Assembly (NCBI GenBank): GCA_025356185.1
Contig: JANXUN010000549.1
Span: 1 to 7,228 of the forward strand
Direction of reading: 5' to 3'
DNA from: Gemmatimonadaceae bacterium
Lineage (GTDB): Bacteria; Gemmatimonadota; Gemmatimonadetes; Gemmatimonadales; Gemmatimonadaceae
Length of the DNA stretch: 7,228 nt
Part shown: positions 1 through 6,236 of the stretch, in pieces
Position numbering within the stretch: the stretch's first letter is position 1
Layout: every line of letters begins with the position of its first letter
Made by a program: the position numbers and the translations under genes
The notes under the pieces: model-generated
Told to the model about the DNA's origin: nothing
The model's database searches: none
What the model saw: only the letters and a program-made list of their open reading frames with translations

Positions 1-244
1 TCCGTTTGCGTCCCTGGACGCCGACGAGTTTGGGGCGGAGCCATTTGCCATGGAAGCGGATTGGGCGTTGCCTCAGTTGGTAGGCTACCTGCGCACATGG
101 AGCGCCGTGTCCCGTTTCCGCGCCGAGCATGGCGACGATCCAGTTGACGAGGTCGAGGGGGAACTCGCGGTGGCGTGGGGATCGCGCGAGCGACTGCGTG
201 TGCAATGGCCGCTCACGCTACGCGTTGGGCGCGTGTCGGCATGA
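1..244 (+). CDS. class I SAM-dependent methyltransferase, C-terminal fragment (5' end outside window)
   Basis: The frame is open from base 2 and gives 80 residues before the TGA at 242-244; the start lies left of the window. The fragment matches, from memory, the C-terminal region of small-molecule class I methyltransferases of the trans-aconitate methyltransferase-like group. It has the segment GYLRTWSAV (about residues 28-36 of the fragment), an acidic DDP stretch, a WG pair and a closing WPLTLRVGR. The SAM-binding Rossmann motifs would be upstream and cannot be checked, so the substrate is unknown. The gene ends 35 nt before mog and runs in the same direction, so it may be the preceding gene of the same transcript. 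An internal ATG at 50 is in frame but lies inside conserved sequence and is not the start. The family call is reasonably secure; the specific function is not. Confidence 0.75.
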   Translation, partial: PFASLDADEFGAEPFAMEADWALPQLVGYLRTWSAVSRFRAEHGDDPVDEVEGELAVAWGSRERLRVQWPLTLRVGRVSA

Positions 245-279
245 CTGCCTGAATGCGATAGCGGTGGTAGCTTTGGCCA

Positions 280-828
280 ATGGCAACCCAGGCACACGCA
301 CTCTATCCCATCGGCATCGTCACGGTGTCCGACCGTGCGAGCGCTGGCGTGTATGAGGATTTGTCGGGGCCGGCGATTCTTGCGGTATTGCAGCGATGGA
401 TCGCATCACCATTTACGCCGATCATTCGCGTCATTCCTGACGAGCAACCACGCATCGAAGCGATACTGCGTGAGTTGGCTGACGATGTGCACTGTCCGTT
501 GATTGTCACGACCGGTGGCACTGGCCCCGCGCCGCGCGACGTCACGCCCGAGGCGACCGTCGCCGTGTGTGATCGACTACTACCCGGTTTTGGCGAACAA
601 ATGCGCGCAGTCTCGGTGCGCACGGTGCCAACAGCGATTCTGTCGCGACAGGTAGCGGGAACGCGCGGTAGGTCGCTGATTGTGAACTTACCTGGCAAAC
701 CTGCGGCGATCGAAGAGTGCCTCGGCGCGATCTTTGCCGCGATTCCGTACTGCATCGACCTCATCGGTGGACCGCGCTTTGAAAGCACAGCGGCCGCACC
801 GGCCGCATTTCGTCCGAAAGGAGCTTGA
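280..828 (+). CDS. mog: molybdopterin adenylyltransferase Mog
   Basis: This 182-aa protein aligns along its whole length with E. coli Mog, which adenylylates molybdopterin with ATP in the cytoplasm before molybdate insertion. Visible hallmarks are VSDRASAGVYED (residues 16-27), IPDEQ (52-56), the MoCF motif TTGGTGPAPRDVTPEA (77-92), PGFGEQMR (102-109), PTAILSRQVAG (117-127), NLPGKP (136-141) and a C-terminal AAFRPK. Asp54 and Asp87 correspond to the catalytic Asp49 and Asp82 of E. coli Mog. Compared with that protein as I recall it, a loop of about 12 residues is missing between the ECLG and IFAAIPYC segments (near residue 149), which accounts for much of the shorter length. The ATG at 280 is the only plausible start: in-frame stops lie at 250-252, 259-261 and 268-270, and the next methionine is residue 108. 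The ribosome site is weak (GGTGG near 263). The next gene starts one base after the stop, suggesting coupled expression. No other molybdenum cofactor gene is visible here. Confidence 0.95.
   Translation: MATQAHALYPIGIVTVSDRASAGVYEDLSGPAILAVLQRWIASPFTPIIRVIPDEQPRIEAILRELADDVHCPLIVTTGGTGPAPRDVTPEATVAVCDRLLPGFGEQMRAVSVRTVPTAILSRQVAGTRGRSLIVNLPGKPAAIEECLGAIFAAIPYCIDLIGGPRFESTAAAPAAFRPKGA
818..823 (+). promoter_or_regulatory. Shine-Dalgarno site fixing the GTG start of the Trm112-like gene
   Basis: AAGGAG lies inside the last codons of mog, six bases before the GTG at 830. It decides the start. The more obvious ATG at 828-830, which overlaps the mog stop, is followed immediately by TGA in its own frame and cannot encode a protein. 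Confidence 0.8.
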
Positions 829-829
829 T

Positions 830-1033
830 GTGACGTTGTCTCCTGATTTACTCGACATACTCGTGTGCCCAAAGTGCAAAGGTGCCCTTGAGTATCGCGC
901 GCATGCACCCGAAGTGTTGCTGTGCCGCGCGGACAAGTTGGTGTACGCCGTGCAAGATGGAATTCCCGTGATGCTCATCGACGAAGCGCGCACGCTGAGC
1001 GATGCGGAGTTTCCGCACACGAGCGCGTCGTGA
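830..1033 (+). CDS. Trm112/YcaR-like small zinc-finger protein
   Basis: From the GTG at 830, which has a strong AAGGAG site six bases upstream, the gene encodes 67 residues, the usual size for the bacterial Trm112-like (UPF0434, YcaR) family. It begins LSPDLLDILVCPKCKGAL, then has LLCRAD (30-35), LVYAVQDGIPVML (37-49) and EAR (52-54). These are the family's zinc-binding half and the conserved DGIPVML strand. Only three cysteines are present (13, 16, 32). The fourth ligand position is Asp35 in a C-x2-D arrangement, as I recall also for E. coli YcaR. In eukaryotes and archaea Trm112 activates tRNA, rRNA and release-factor methyltransferases; the role of the short bacterial form is poorly established. 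It follows mog by one base and its TGA lies inside the coding frame of the upstream extension of the next gene. A SAM methyltransferase two genes upstream is a candidate partner, by inference only. Confidence 0.88.
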   Translation: MTLSPDLLDILVCPKCKGALEYRAHAPEVLLCRADKLVYAVQDGIPVMLIDEARTLSDAEFPHTSAS

Positions 1034-1068
1034 GCGCCGGAGCCGAGCACGCGTCTCGCGGTGACGCG

Positions 1069-2181
1069 ATGAATTCGTGGCACGATGGTACGCGCGTTGT
1101 GCACGCCGGGCTGCTGCCAAAAGCACAAGGCACGCCGTACCTACCCGGACCGACGTTTGCGGCGCCCTATCACGCCTCGGGCGATCCCGCAGACTCGGCG
1201 TTCACGTATGGACGTTTTCATAATCCAACGTGGCAACGCTATGAAGCAGCGCTGGAGGCACTCGAGGGGGGCCCTTCCGTGTTGTTTCCATCGGGGATGG
1301 CAGCGAGCGCGGCCGTGTTGGCGACGGTGCTCCGTCCGGGTGACACACTCGTGATGCCTTCAGAGAGCTACTACACGACGCGATTGATCGCGACCGACTA
1401 TTTCGCCGCGCACGGCGTGAACGTGGTGATGGCACCGACGGCGAACAACGCGCAACGCGAACTGTTGAAGGGTGCGAAATTGCTGTGGTTGGAATCGCCA
1501 ACGAATCCAGAGCTCGACGTGTGCGACATTGCGCTATTGTGCGCCGCGGCGCACCAAGCCGGCGCGCTGGTGGCGGTCGACAACACCACGGCGACGGCAC
1601 TCGGACAACGGCCACTCGCGCTCGGCGCCGACTTCGCAGTGATGTCGGATACGAAAGCGATGACGGGACACGCGGACGTCGTGCTGGGTCACGTGGCCGC
1701 GCGTGACGTCGCGTGGGCGGAAACGATTCGCACCTATCGCACGCGCATGGGATCCATTCCGGGACCAATGGAAGTGTGGATGGCGCATCGTTCGTTGGGC
1801 ACACTCGCGGTGCGACTCGAACGGCAGTGCGCGTCGGCGCAAATTATTGCGACGATGTTGGCATCACATGGCAAAGTGCAGCGCGTGCGGTATCCGGGAT
1901 TGGTGAGTGATGCGTCGCACGCGACGGCCGCAAAGCAGATGACGCTGTTTGGACCGGTGATTGGATTTGAGTTGGCGGACCGCGCATCAGTCGAGCGCTT
2001 TTTTGCCACATCGCAGTTGGTGTTTGAAGCGACCAGCTTTGGCGGCATACACACCAGTGCAGAGCGACGCGCGCGATGGGGCGCGGACGCTGTCGGCGAA
2101 GGCTACGTGCGATTGAGTATTGGCCTCGAAGATGTGCGTGATTTACTCAACGATTTTGCCGTCGCGCTCGCCGCGGTTTAG
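1069..2181 (+). CDS. PLP-dependent cystathionine lyase-family enzyme (Cys/Met metabolism)
   Basis: This is a fold-type I PLP enzyme of the transsulfuration family, 370 aa from the ATG at 1069. Family landmarks are YGRFHNPT (47-54), where Tyr and Arg contact the cofactor phosphate of the neighbouring subunit; SGMAA (75-79); Tyr101/Tyr102 in the region of the PLP-stacking tyrosine; LESPTNP (141-147); AVDNTTAT (169-176) with the pyridine-nitrogen aspartate Asp171; SDTKAMTGHAD (193-203) with Schiff-base Lys196; and YVRLSIGLED (346-355) with the carboxylate-binding Arg348. It most resembles proteins annotated as cystathionine gamma-lyase in several GC-rich phyla, but beta-lyase, gamma-synthase or methionine gamma-lyase activity cannot be excluded. 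The lysine is followed by Ala instead of the usual Tyr, and the usual SLGG segment reads SFGGIHTSAERRARW (323-337). The ATG has a weak GGTGA site; a GTG at 1030 overlapping the previous stop would add 13 residues. The amidase follows after 8 nt. Confidence 0.9.
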   Translation: MNSWHDGTRVVHAGLLPKAQGTPYLPGPTFAAPYHASGDPADSAFTYGRFHNPTWQRYEAALEALEGGPSVLFPSGMAASAAVLATVLRPGDTLVMPSESYYTTRLIATDYFAAHGVNVVMAPTANNAQRELLKGAKLLWLESPTNPELDVCDIALLCAAAHQAGALVAVDNTTATALGQRPLALGADFAVMSDTKAMTGHADVVLGHVAARDVAWAETIRTYRTRMGSIPGPMEVWMAHRSLGTLAVRLERQCASAQIIATMLASHGKVQRVRYPGLVSDASHATAAKQMTLFGPVIGFELADRASVERFFATSQLVFEATSFGGIHTSAERRARWGADAVGEGYVRLSIGLEDVRDLLNDFAVALAAV

Positions 2182-2184
2182 GGG
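2180..2184 (+). promoter_or_regulatory. Shine-Dalgarno site for the amidase gene
   Basis: AGGGG overlaps the TAG stop of the PLP enzyme and sits five bases before the ATG at 2190. It supports that start over the in-frame ATG at 2202, and it implies coupled translation of the two genes. Confidence 0.55.
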
Positions 2185-2189
2185 CATTC

Positions 2190-3851
2190 ATGTCTGATAC
2201 GATGGATCGCCGGCATTTTGTGGGTGGCGCAGTGGCGAGCGCGGCGTCGCTCATGATTGCGCGCGATGCGGAAGCTGAGTCGGGCACGTCGGTAAAGGAT
2301 CGCGATGCAAGCGCGGATGTCGTGTCGCATGGCGGCGCTGACATGCCGTTTGCGTACGCAGAGATGTCGATCCGCACAATGCAATCGCGCATGGCCGCCG
2401 GGACGCTCACATCGCACGCGCTCACCGTGGCGTATCTCGCACGGATTGCCGCCATCGATGCGAAGGGGCCGTCGCTGCGTGCGGTGATGGAAGTCAATCC
2501 CGACGCGATGACGATCGCCGCGCTGATGGATGCCGAACGCAAAGCAGGCAAGGCACGCGGCCCCCTGCACGGCATTCCCGTGTTGATCAAAGACAACATC
2601 GACACGGCCGACAAAATGCAAACGACGGCGGGTTCGCTCGCGCTCGTCGGATCGCCAGCACCGCGCGACGCATTCATCGTCACCCAGCTACGGGCTGCCG
2701 GCGCCGTCATTCTCGGCAAAACCAATCTCAGTGAGTGGGCGAACTTTCGATCGACGCGATCGTCGAGTGGATGGAGTGGACGCGGCGGACAAACGCGCAA
2801 TCCGTACGTGCTCGATCGCAATCCGTGCGGTTCGAGTTCGGGCACGGGTGCGGCAATCTCCGCGAATCTTGCCGCCGTCGGCATTGGCACAGAGACCGAC
2901 GGTTCAATTATTTGTCCGTCGTCTATTTGCGGATTGGTTGGCATCAAACCGACGGTTGGGCTCGTGAGTCGAAGCGGCATCATTCCCATCAGTGCGACGC
3001 AAGACACTGCGGGGCCAATGACGCGCACAGTATCGGATGCCGCGGCGCTGCTCAGCGCGATTTCAGGCGTTGATACTCGTGACGCCGCGACGACACCGAG
3101 TGCCATTCATCGCGTCGCCGACTACACCACGTTTCTCGATGCCAACGCACTGCGCGGCGCACGCATTGGTGTCGCGCGCAACATGGCGGGCTTTCATCCC
3201 GACGTTGACGCGGTTTTTGAGCGCGCGATTGCCGCGTTGCGCAAAGCAGGGGCCGAAGTTGTCGACGCTGACGTGCCGACGGTTGGCAAGACCGACGACG
3301 CAGAAACGGAAGTGTTGTTGTACGAGTTCAAAGATGGCATCAACGCGTATTTGGCATCGCGCGGCGCGACGTCGCGTATGAAAAGTCTCGACGATTTGAT
3401 CGCGTTTAATAGCGCAAACGCACCACGAGAGATGCCGTGGTTTGGACAAGAGCAGTTTGAGAAAGCGCATGCGCGAGGATCGCTCACTGACGCGAAGTAT
3501 CTCGAGGCACTGGCGACGTGTCGCCGCTTGTCGCGCACTGAAGGTATCGACACAGTACTCGCGGCACATCGAATTGATGCGATCATCGCACCGTCCAACG
3601 GCCCGACGTGGCCCACCGATCATCTCAACGGCGATCATTACACGGGCGGCAACTCGAGCGTCGCAGCAGTCGCGGGCTATCCGAGCATTACCGTACCGAT
3701 GGGTATGGTACACGAACTGCCGGTGGGGCTGTCCTTTATTGGTGGCGCATGGACGGAAGGCCGACTCATTGCGCTCGCGTACGCGTTTGAGCAAGCGACC
3801 AACGCTCGTCGCGCGCCGCGACTGCTACCGACTATTGTCGCGGGCGCGTAA
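2190..3851 (+). CDS. amidase-signature family hydrolase with probable Tat signal peptide
   Basis: This 553-aa protein has the Ser-cisSer-Lys triad of the amidase signature family, which hydrolyses carboxamides: Lys134 in GIPVLIKDNID (128-138), cis-Ser215 in PCGSSSGTGAA (212-222) and nucleophile Ser239 in GIGTETDGSI (231-240). The 24-residue Ser-Ser spacing matches fatty acid amide hydrolase and peptide amidase (Pam). GLVGIKPTVGLVSRSGIIP (248-266) and GYPSITVPMG (496-505) complete the fold. The layout resembles Pam and related exported bacterial amidases, not the GatA subunit of glutamyl-tRNA amidotransferase, and there is no gatB or gatC nearby. The N-terminus MDRRHFVGGAVASAASLMIA fits a twin-arginine signal (Arg7-Arg8, hydrophobic 11-23), with a possible A-x-A cleavage after Ala29, so periplasmic action is likely. 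The mature N-terminus to about residue 55 is a low-complexity linker. The substrate is unknown. The stop overlaps the next ATG by one base. Confidence 0.93.
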   Translation: MSDTMDRRHFVGGAVASAASLMIARDAEAESGTSVKDRDASADVVSHGGADMPFAYAEMSIRTMQSRMAAGTLTSHALTVAYLARIAAIDAKGPSLRAVMEVNPDAMTIAALMDAERKAGKARGPLHGIPVLIKDNIDTADKMQTTAGSLALVGSPAPRDAFIVTQLRAAGAVILGKTNLSEWANFRSTRSSSGWSGRGGQTRNPYVLDRNPCGSSSGTGAAISANLAAVGIGTETDGSIICPSSICGLVGIKPTVGLVSRSGIIPISATQDTAGPMTRTVSDAAALLSAISGVDTRDAATTPSAIHRVADYTTFLDANALRGARIGVARNMAGFHPDVDAVFERAIAALRKAGAEVVDADVPTVGKTDDAETEVLLYEFKDGINAYLASRGATSRMKSLDDLIAFNSANAPREMPWFGQEQFEKAHARGSLTDAKYLEALATCRRLSRTEGIDTVLAAHRIDAIIAPSNGPTWPTDHLNGDHYTGGNSSVAAVAGYPSITVPMGMVHELPVGLSFIGGAWTEGRLIALAYAFEQATNARRAPRLLPTIVAGA

Positions 3852-4198
3852 TGACTGACGACGATGTAGCGAACGGCGATGCGTATCGCGTGAAGGGGCT
3901 GATCGCGATGGCGGTCGCCGCAATTATTGGCGTGGGTGCCTGGTATGGACTATCTCGCGCGGCGGAACGCGGTATCGCACGCCTCGCGGCGATTGAGCGG
4001 GCACGCGAAACGTGCGCAGTGTCGTGGAACGCCGCGCACGCACGCGCCGAGACGCTGCTTGTCGATGCCATCGCGCTGAGAGACACGATCGATCCACAAT
4101 CCGATCAAGCGCTCACGCGGTGCGGCGATCTGCGTACCAAAGGCGCATACGCACTCCCGAATGCGCGCGAAATGAATGGGAAGCCGACGCAGCGCTGA
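3851..4198 (+). CDS. hypothetical single-pass membrane protein coupled to the amidase gene
   Basis: I do not recognise this 115-aa protein. Its ATG overlaps the amidase stop (TAATG, one shared base) and has no ribosome site of its own, which suggests termination-reinitiation. An acidic N-terminus (DDD at 3-5) is followed by one hydrophobic helix (about 17-34), then a helical, alanine- and arginine-rich region (36-80) that could form a short coiled coil. The C-terminus is polar and probably disordered (100-115). Two cysteines, 55 and 91, could pair if this part is periplasmic, but the charges do not settle orientation: the N-terminus is net acidic and arginines follow the helix. Codon use matches the neighbouring genes, which supports a real gene. 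It is the last gene of the plus-strand block, and the amidase is its only evident functional context. Confidence 0.65.
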   Translation: MTDDDVANGDAYRVKGLIAMAVAAIIGVGAWYGLSRAAERGIARLAAIERARETCAVSWNAAHARAETLLVDAIALRDTIDPQSDQALTRCGDLRTKGAYALPNAREMNGKPTQR

Positions 4199-4216
4199 CG
4201 ACCCCCAGCGATGGCC

Positions 4217-4915
4217 TTAGGCGGCACCCACCGCATCAACGACGCGCCCATCGAACAAACTCACTTCGCGATCGGCATGCTTGGCGTATCGCGAATCGTG
4301 GGTCACCATGCAAATCGTAGAGCCGTTGCGATTGAGCTCTCGCAGCAAATCCATGACCGCCTCGCCGTTCTTGGAATCGAGATTTCCTGTTGGCTCGTCG
4401 GCGAGCAAAATGGCCGGGTCGCCCGCAACGGCACGCGCGACAGCGACACGCTGCTGTTGACCACCCGAGAGCTGCGGCGGGTAATGCTTGGCGCGATGCG
4501 TCATCCCGACGCGCTCGAGCGCAGCATTCACCCGCTCCTTGCGCTCGTTTGCATTCATATCGCGATAGGTCAACGGCAATTCGACGTTTTCAAACACGGT
4601 TAAATCACCGATCAAGTTGAACGCCTGAAAAATGAAACCGATCTCGCGATTGCGAACGCGGGCGCGCTCAACGGGCGCCAGCTTCGCGGCCGACGTGCCG
4701 TTGATGTGGTACTCCCCACCGGTGGGCGCGTCGAGCAGCCCGAGAATCGACAGCAACGTCGTCTTGCCACAGCCCGAGGGACCGGAGATTGCGACGTACT
4801 CCCCTTTGCGAATCTCAAAGTGCACGTCGGTCAACGCGTGGGTTTCCAGTTCATCGGTGTAAAACACTTTCTGAATACCGGTCATGCGAATGAGCGAATC
4901 AGTCGTGGCGGCCAT
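4217..4915 (-). CDS. ABC transporter ATP-binding protein, MacB/LolD type
   Basis: This complete 232-aa nucleotide-binding subunit has Walker A GPSGCGKTT (45-53), Q-loop Gln97 in FIFQAFN, signature LSGGQQQR (149-156), Walker B ILLADEPTG (169-177) with Asp173 and Glu174, D-loop NLDS (178-181) and H-loop His206 in VTHDS. The phrase FNLIGDLTVFENVELPLTYR (99-118) is typical of the MacB/LolD/FtsE branch, whose ATPases act as mechanotransmitters with FtsX-like permeases. There is no fused permease, so it should pair with the permease two genes upstream. The start at 4915 has a GGAG site seven bases upstream; Met11 is an unlikely alternative because it would remove conserved N-terminal sequence. It lies 35 nt after the adaptor and is the last gene of the minus-strand block. 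The transported substrate cannot be told from sequence. Confidence 0.95.
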   Translation of the reverse strand: MAATTDSLIRMTGIQKVFYTDELETHALTDVHFEIRKGEYVAISGPSGCGKTTLLSILGLLDAPTGGEYHINGTSAAKLAPVERARVRNREIGFIFQAFNLIGDLTVFENVELPLTYRDMNANERKERVNAALERVGMTHRAKHYPPQLSGGQQQRVAVARAVAGDPAILLADEPTGNLDSKNGEAVMDLLRELNRNGSTICMVTHDSRYAKHADREVSLFDGRVVDAVGAA

Positions 4916-4922
4916 AAACAGA

Positions 4923-4926
4923 CTCC
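4923..4926 (-). promoter_or_regulatory. Shine-Dalgarno site for the ABC ATPase gene
   Basis: GGAG on the minus strand, seven bases before the ATG at 4915-4913, within the 35-nt gap after the adaptor gene. It supports the longer start and independent ribosome loading. Confidence 0.7.
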
Positions 4927-4950
4927 GATACCAAAGTGTGAAAAAGTGCG

Positions 4951-6195
4951 TTACTTGATGCGAACGCGATCGACAGCCGCGTAGGAGGTCATGTCTGACA
5001 AAACGATTTGATCGCCAACGTTCAACCCTTTAAGAATCTCGATTGTGTTCACCGAATTGCGACCCAGCATCACCGGCACACGCACGGCCGCCGTGCCGCC
5101 ATCAATGAGTCGAAACAGCGTGACCGAGCCCGTACCCACGCTCATCGCAGGCCGTCCTGTGTACACGATGTTCTGCAACCGCTCGATCAGAATGGTGCCG
5201 TCGACGTTGATATCTGGCACTGCGCCGGCAGGCAATTCACCGTCTAACACCACATCGATGGTGACGTTGCCGCCGCTCGACCCGGGGTCTTTCCGCGCAA
5301 CGTGTCCTTTCACTAATCCGTTGTGGGTATCAATCGACGCTTGCTGACCAAGCTGAATATCCTTCGCCTGCGATTCGGGAATACGCAGCACGGCCTTGAG
5401 TTTGCCAGGCTGCACGACCTTCGCGAGTGCGGTTCCTTCGGGCACCCACTGTCCGAGTTGGAGGGTGAGGTCTTGCAACACACCTGCCTCGGGCGCGCGC
5501 ACTTGCAAAGATTTTAGTCGCGTTAGCTGACTGTTCGCGATCGCTTGCAACTGCACCACGCGCGACGCTTGCACACTGAGCTGTGAATCGATTGATGCGG
5601 CCATCAGCGCCAATCGATCGCGCTCCACGCGATACCGCGTCGTGTATTCCTCCGCAGCCGCTTTTTTGTTCGCGACGTCAAACGCCGGCATCAGTCCCAG
5701 CTTGACCATCGAGTCAGCGGCCCGCGCTTCTTGCGTGGAGCTTACGAACGCGGTCTTCATCGAGGCGACCACCCCTTCTTGCGTCAGCACGCCGCCGCGC
5801 AGTGACGTGCGCAAGTTGAGCAAATCGATCTGTGCTTGACGCACCTGCTGCTCGGCTTGCATTGTTTGAATTTGCAAATCCGGATTCGACAGCTCGAGCA
5901 GCAAATCATTCGCGGCGACGGCGCGCCCTGACTCCGAACCCAGACGCTCGACGCGCGCTGATGCCTGCGCCGTAATCCAGCGAATTCGTTCGGGAGCGAG
6001 TGTGCCGTTACCGCGCACTTCGCGCACAACATCGCCACGCTTCACTGTATCAATTAGCACGGCCGCGCGATCAATTGTTTGCGATGCGGGGCCGAGTTGA
6101 CTGAGCCACACAGTAGCGCCAACCACCACGACCGCGGCCACACCGAAACCGATGTTGCGCTTGCGCTTGGACTGCGGAGGACGAGCGATATCCAT
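4951..6195 (-). CDS. HlyD/MacA-type periplasmic adaptor (membrane fusion protein)
   Basis: This is a 414-aa adaptor that would bridge an inner-membrane ABC permease to an outer-membrane channel. The N-terminal cytoplasmic tail MDIARPPQSKRKR is followed by one membrane anchor (about 15-32), then VDTV-like strand LIDTVKRGDVVREVRGNGTL (47-66 region), a first lipoyl half (about 70-104, ending LLLELSNPDLQ), a long helical hairpin (about 106-222) and the second lipoyl half (VRAPEAGVLQDLTLQLGQWV, 232-251). A beta-barrel (about 263-345, with LRIPESQAKDIQLGQQASIDT) and a membrane-proximal domain (ending LNVGDQIVLSDMTSYAAVDRVRIK) complete it. The frame stays open upstream to a TTG at 6240, but I chose the ATG at 6195 because close relatives, as I recall them, begin with MDI and the added residues look non-conserved. 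No strong ribosome site precedes either candidate. It sits 41 nt after the permease and 35 nt before the ATPase. Confidence 0.93.
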   Translation of the reverse strand: MDIARPPQSKRKRNIGFGVAAVVVVGATVWLSQLGPASQTIDRAAVLIDTVKRGDVVREVRGNGTLAPERIRWITAQASARVERLGSESGRAVAANDLLLELSNPDLQIQTMQAEQQVRQAQIDLLNLRTSLRGGVLTQEGVVASMKTAFVSSTQEARAADSMVKLGLMPAFDVANKKAAAEEYTTRYRVERDRLALMAASIDSQLSVQASRVVQLQAIANSQLTRLKSLQVRAPEAGVLQDLTLQLGQWVPEGTALAKVVQPGKLKAVLRIPESQAKDIQLGQQASIDTHNGLVKGHVARKDPGSSGGNVTIDVVLDGELPAGAVPDINVDGTILIERLQNIVYTGRPAMSVGTGSVTLFRLIDGGTAAVRVPVMLGRNSVNTIEILKGLNVGDQIVLSDMTSYAAVDRVRIK

Positions 6196-6236
6196 CACGT
6201 GAATCGTCGAATGTGAGTCGGAAAGAGTAGCCGCAT

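Noticed and set aside
245..279. Promoter or Moco riboswitch upstream of mog
   Set aside because: The gap is only 35 bases, too short for a riboswitch, and no convincing -35/-10 pair is visible.
273..280. Palindrome TTGGCCAA just before the mog start
   Set aside because: An isolated 8-base palindrome with no second copy or promoter context; too short to call an operator.
828..833. ATG overlapping the mog stop as the start of the Trm112-like gene
   Set aside because: This ATG is followed at once by TGA in its frame. The GTG at 830 is in the right frame with an AAGGAG site at proper spacing.
303..908. Minus-strand open frame (201 codons) opposite mog
   Set aside because: It is antisense to a clearly conserved gene, has no family resemblance and runs across the mog/Trm112 junction.
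1202..1804. Minus-strand open frame (200 codons) opposite the PLP enzyme
   Set aside because: Arg/Pro/Ser-rich translation typical of an antisense shadow; the plus strand carries all PLP-enzyme motifs.
2147..3106. Long minus-strand open frame (319 codons) inside the amidase gene
   Set aside because: It lies antisense to a protein with full catalytic motifs, has no recognisable domain and an unlikely composition rich in Ser, Ala and Arg; such shadows are common in GC-rich genes.
3063..3794. Minus-strand open frame (243 codons) opposite the amidase C-terminal half
   Set aside because: Arg/Cys/His-rich composition with no domain; a codon-bias shadow of the real gene.
4193..4210. Inverted repeat CGCTG/CAGCG with an 8-base loop as a terminator
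   Set aside because: The stem is only five pairs, overlaps the stop codon and has no following T-run on either strand; this can occur by chance.
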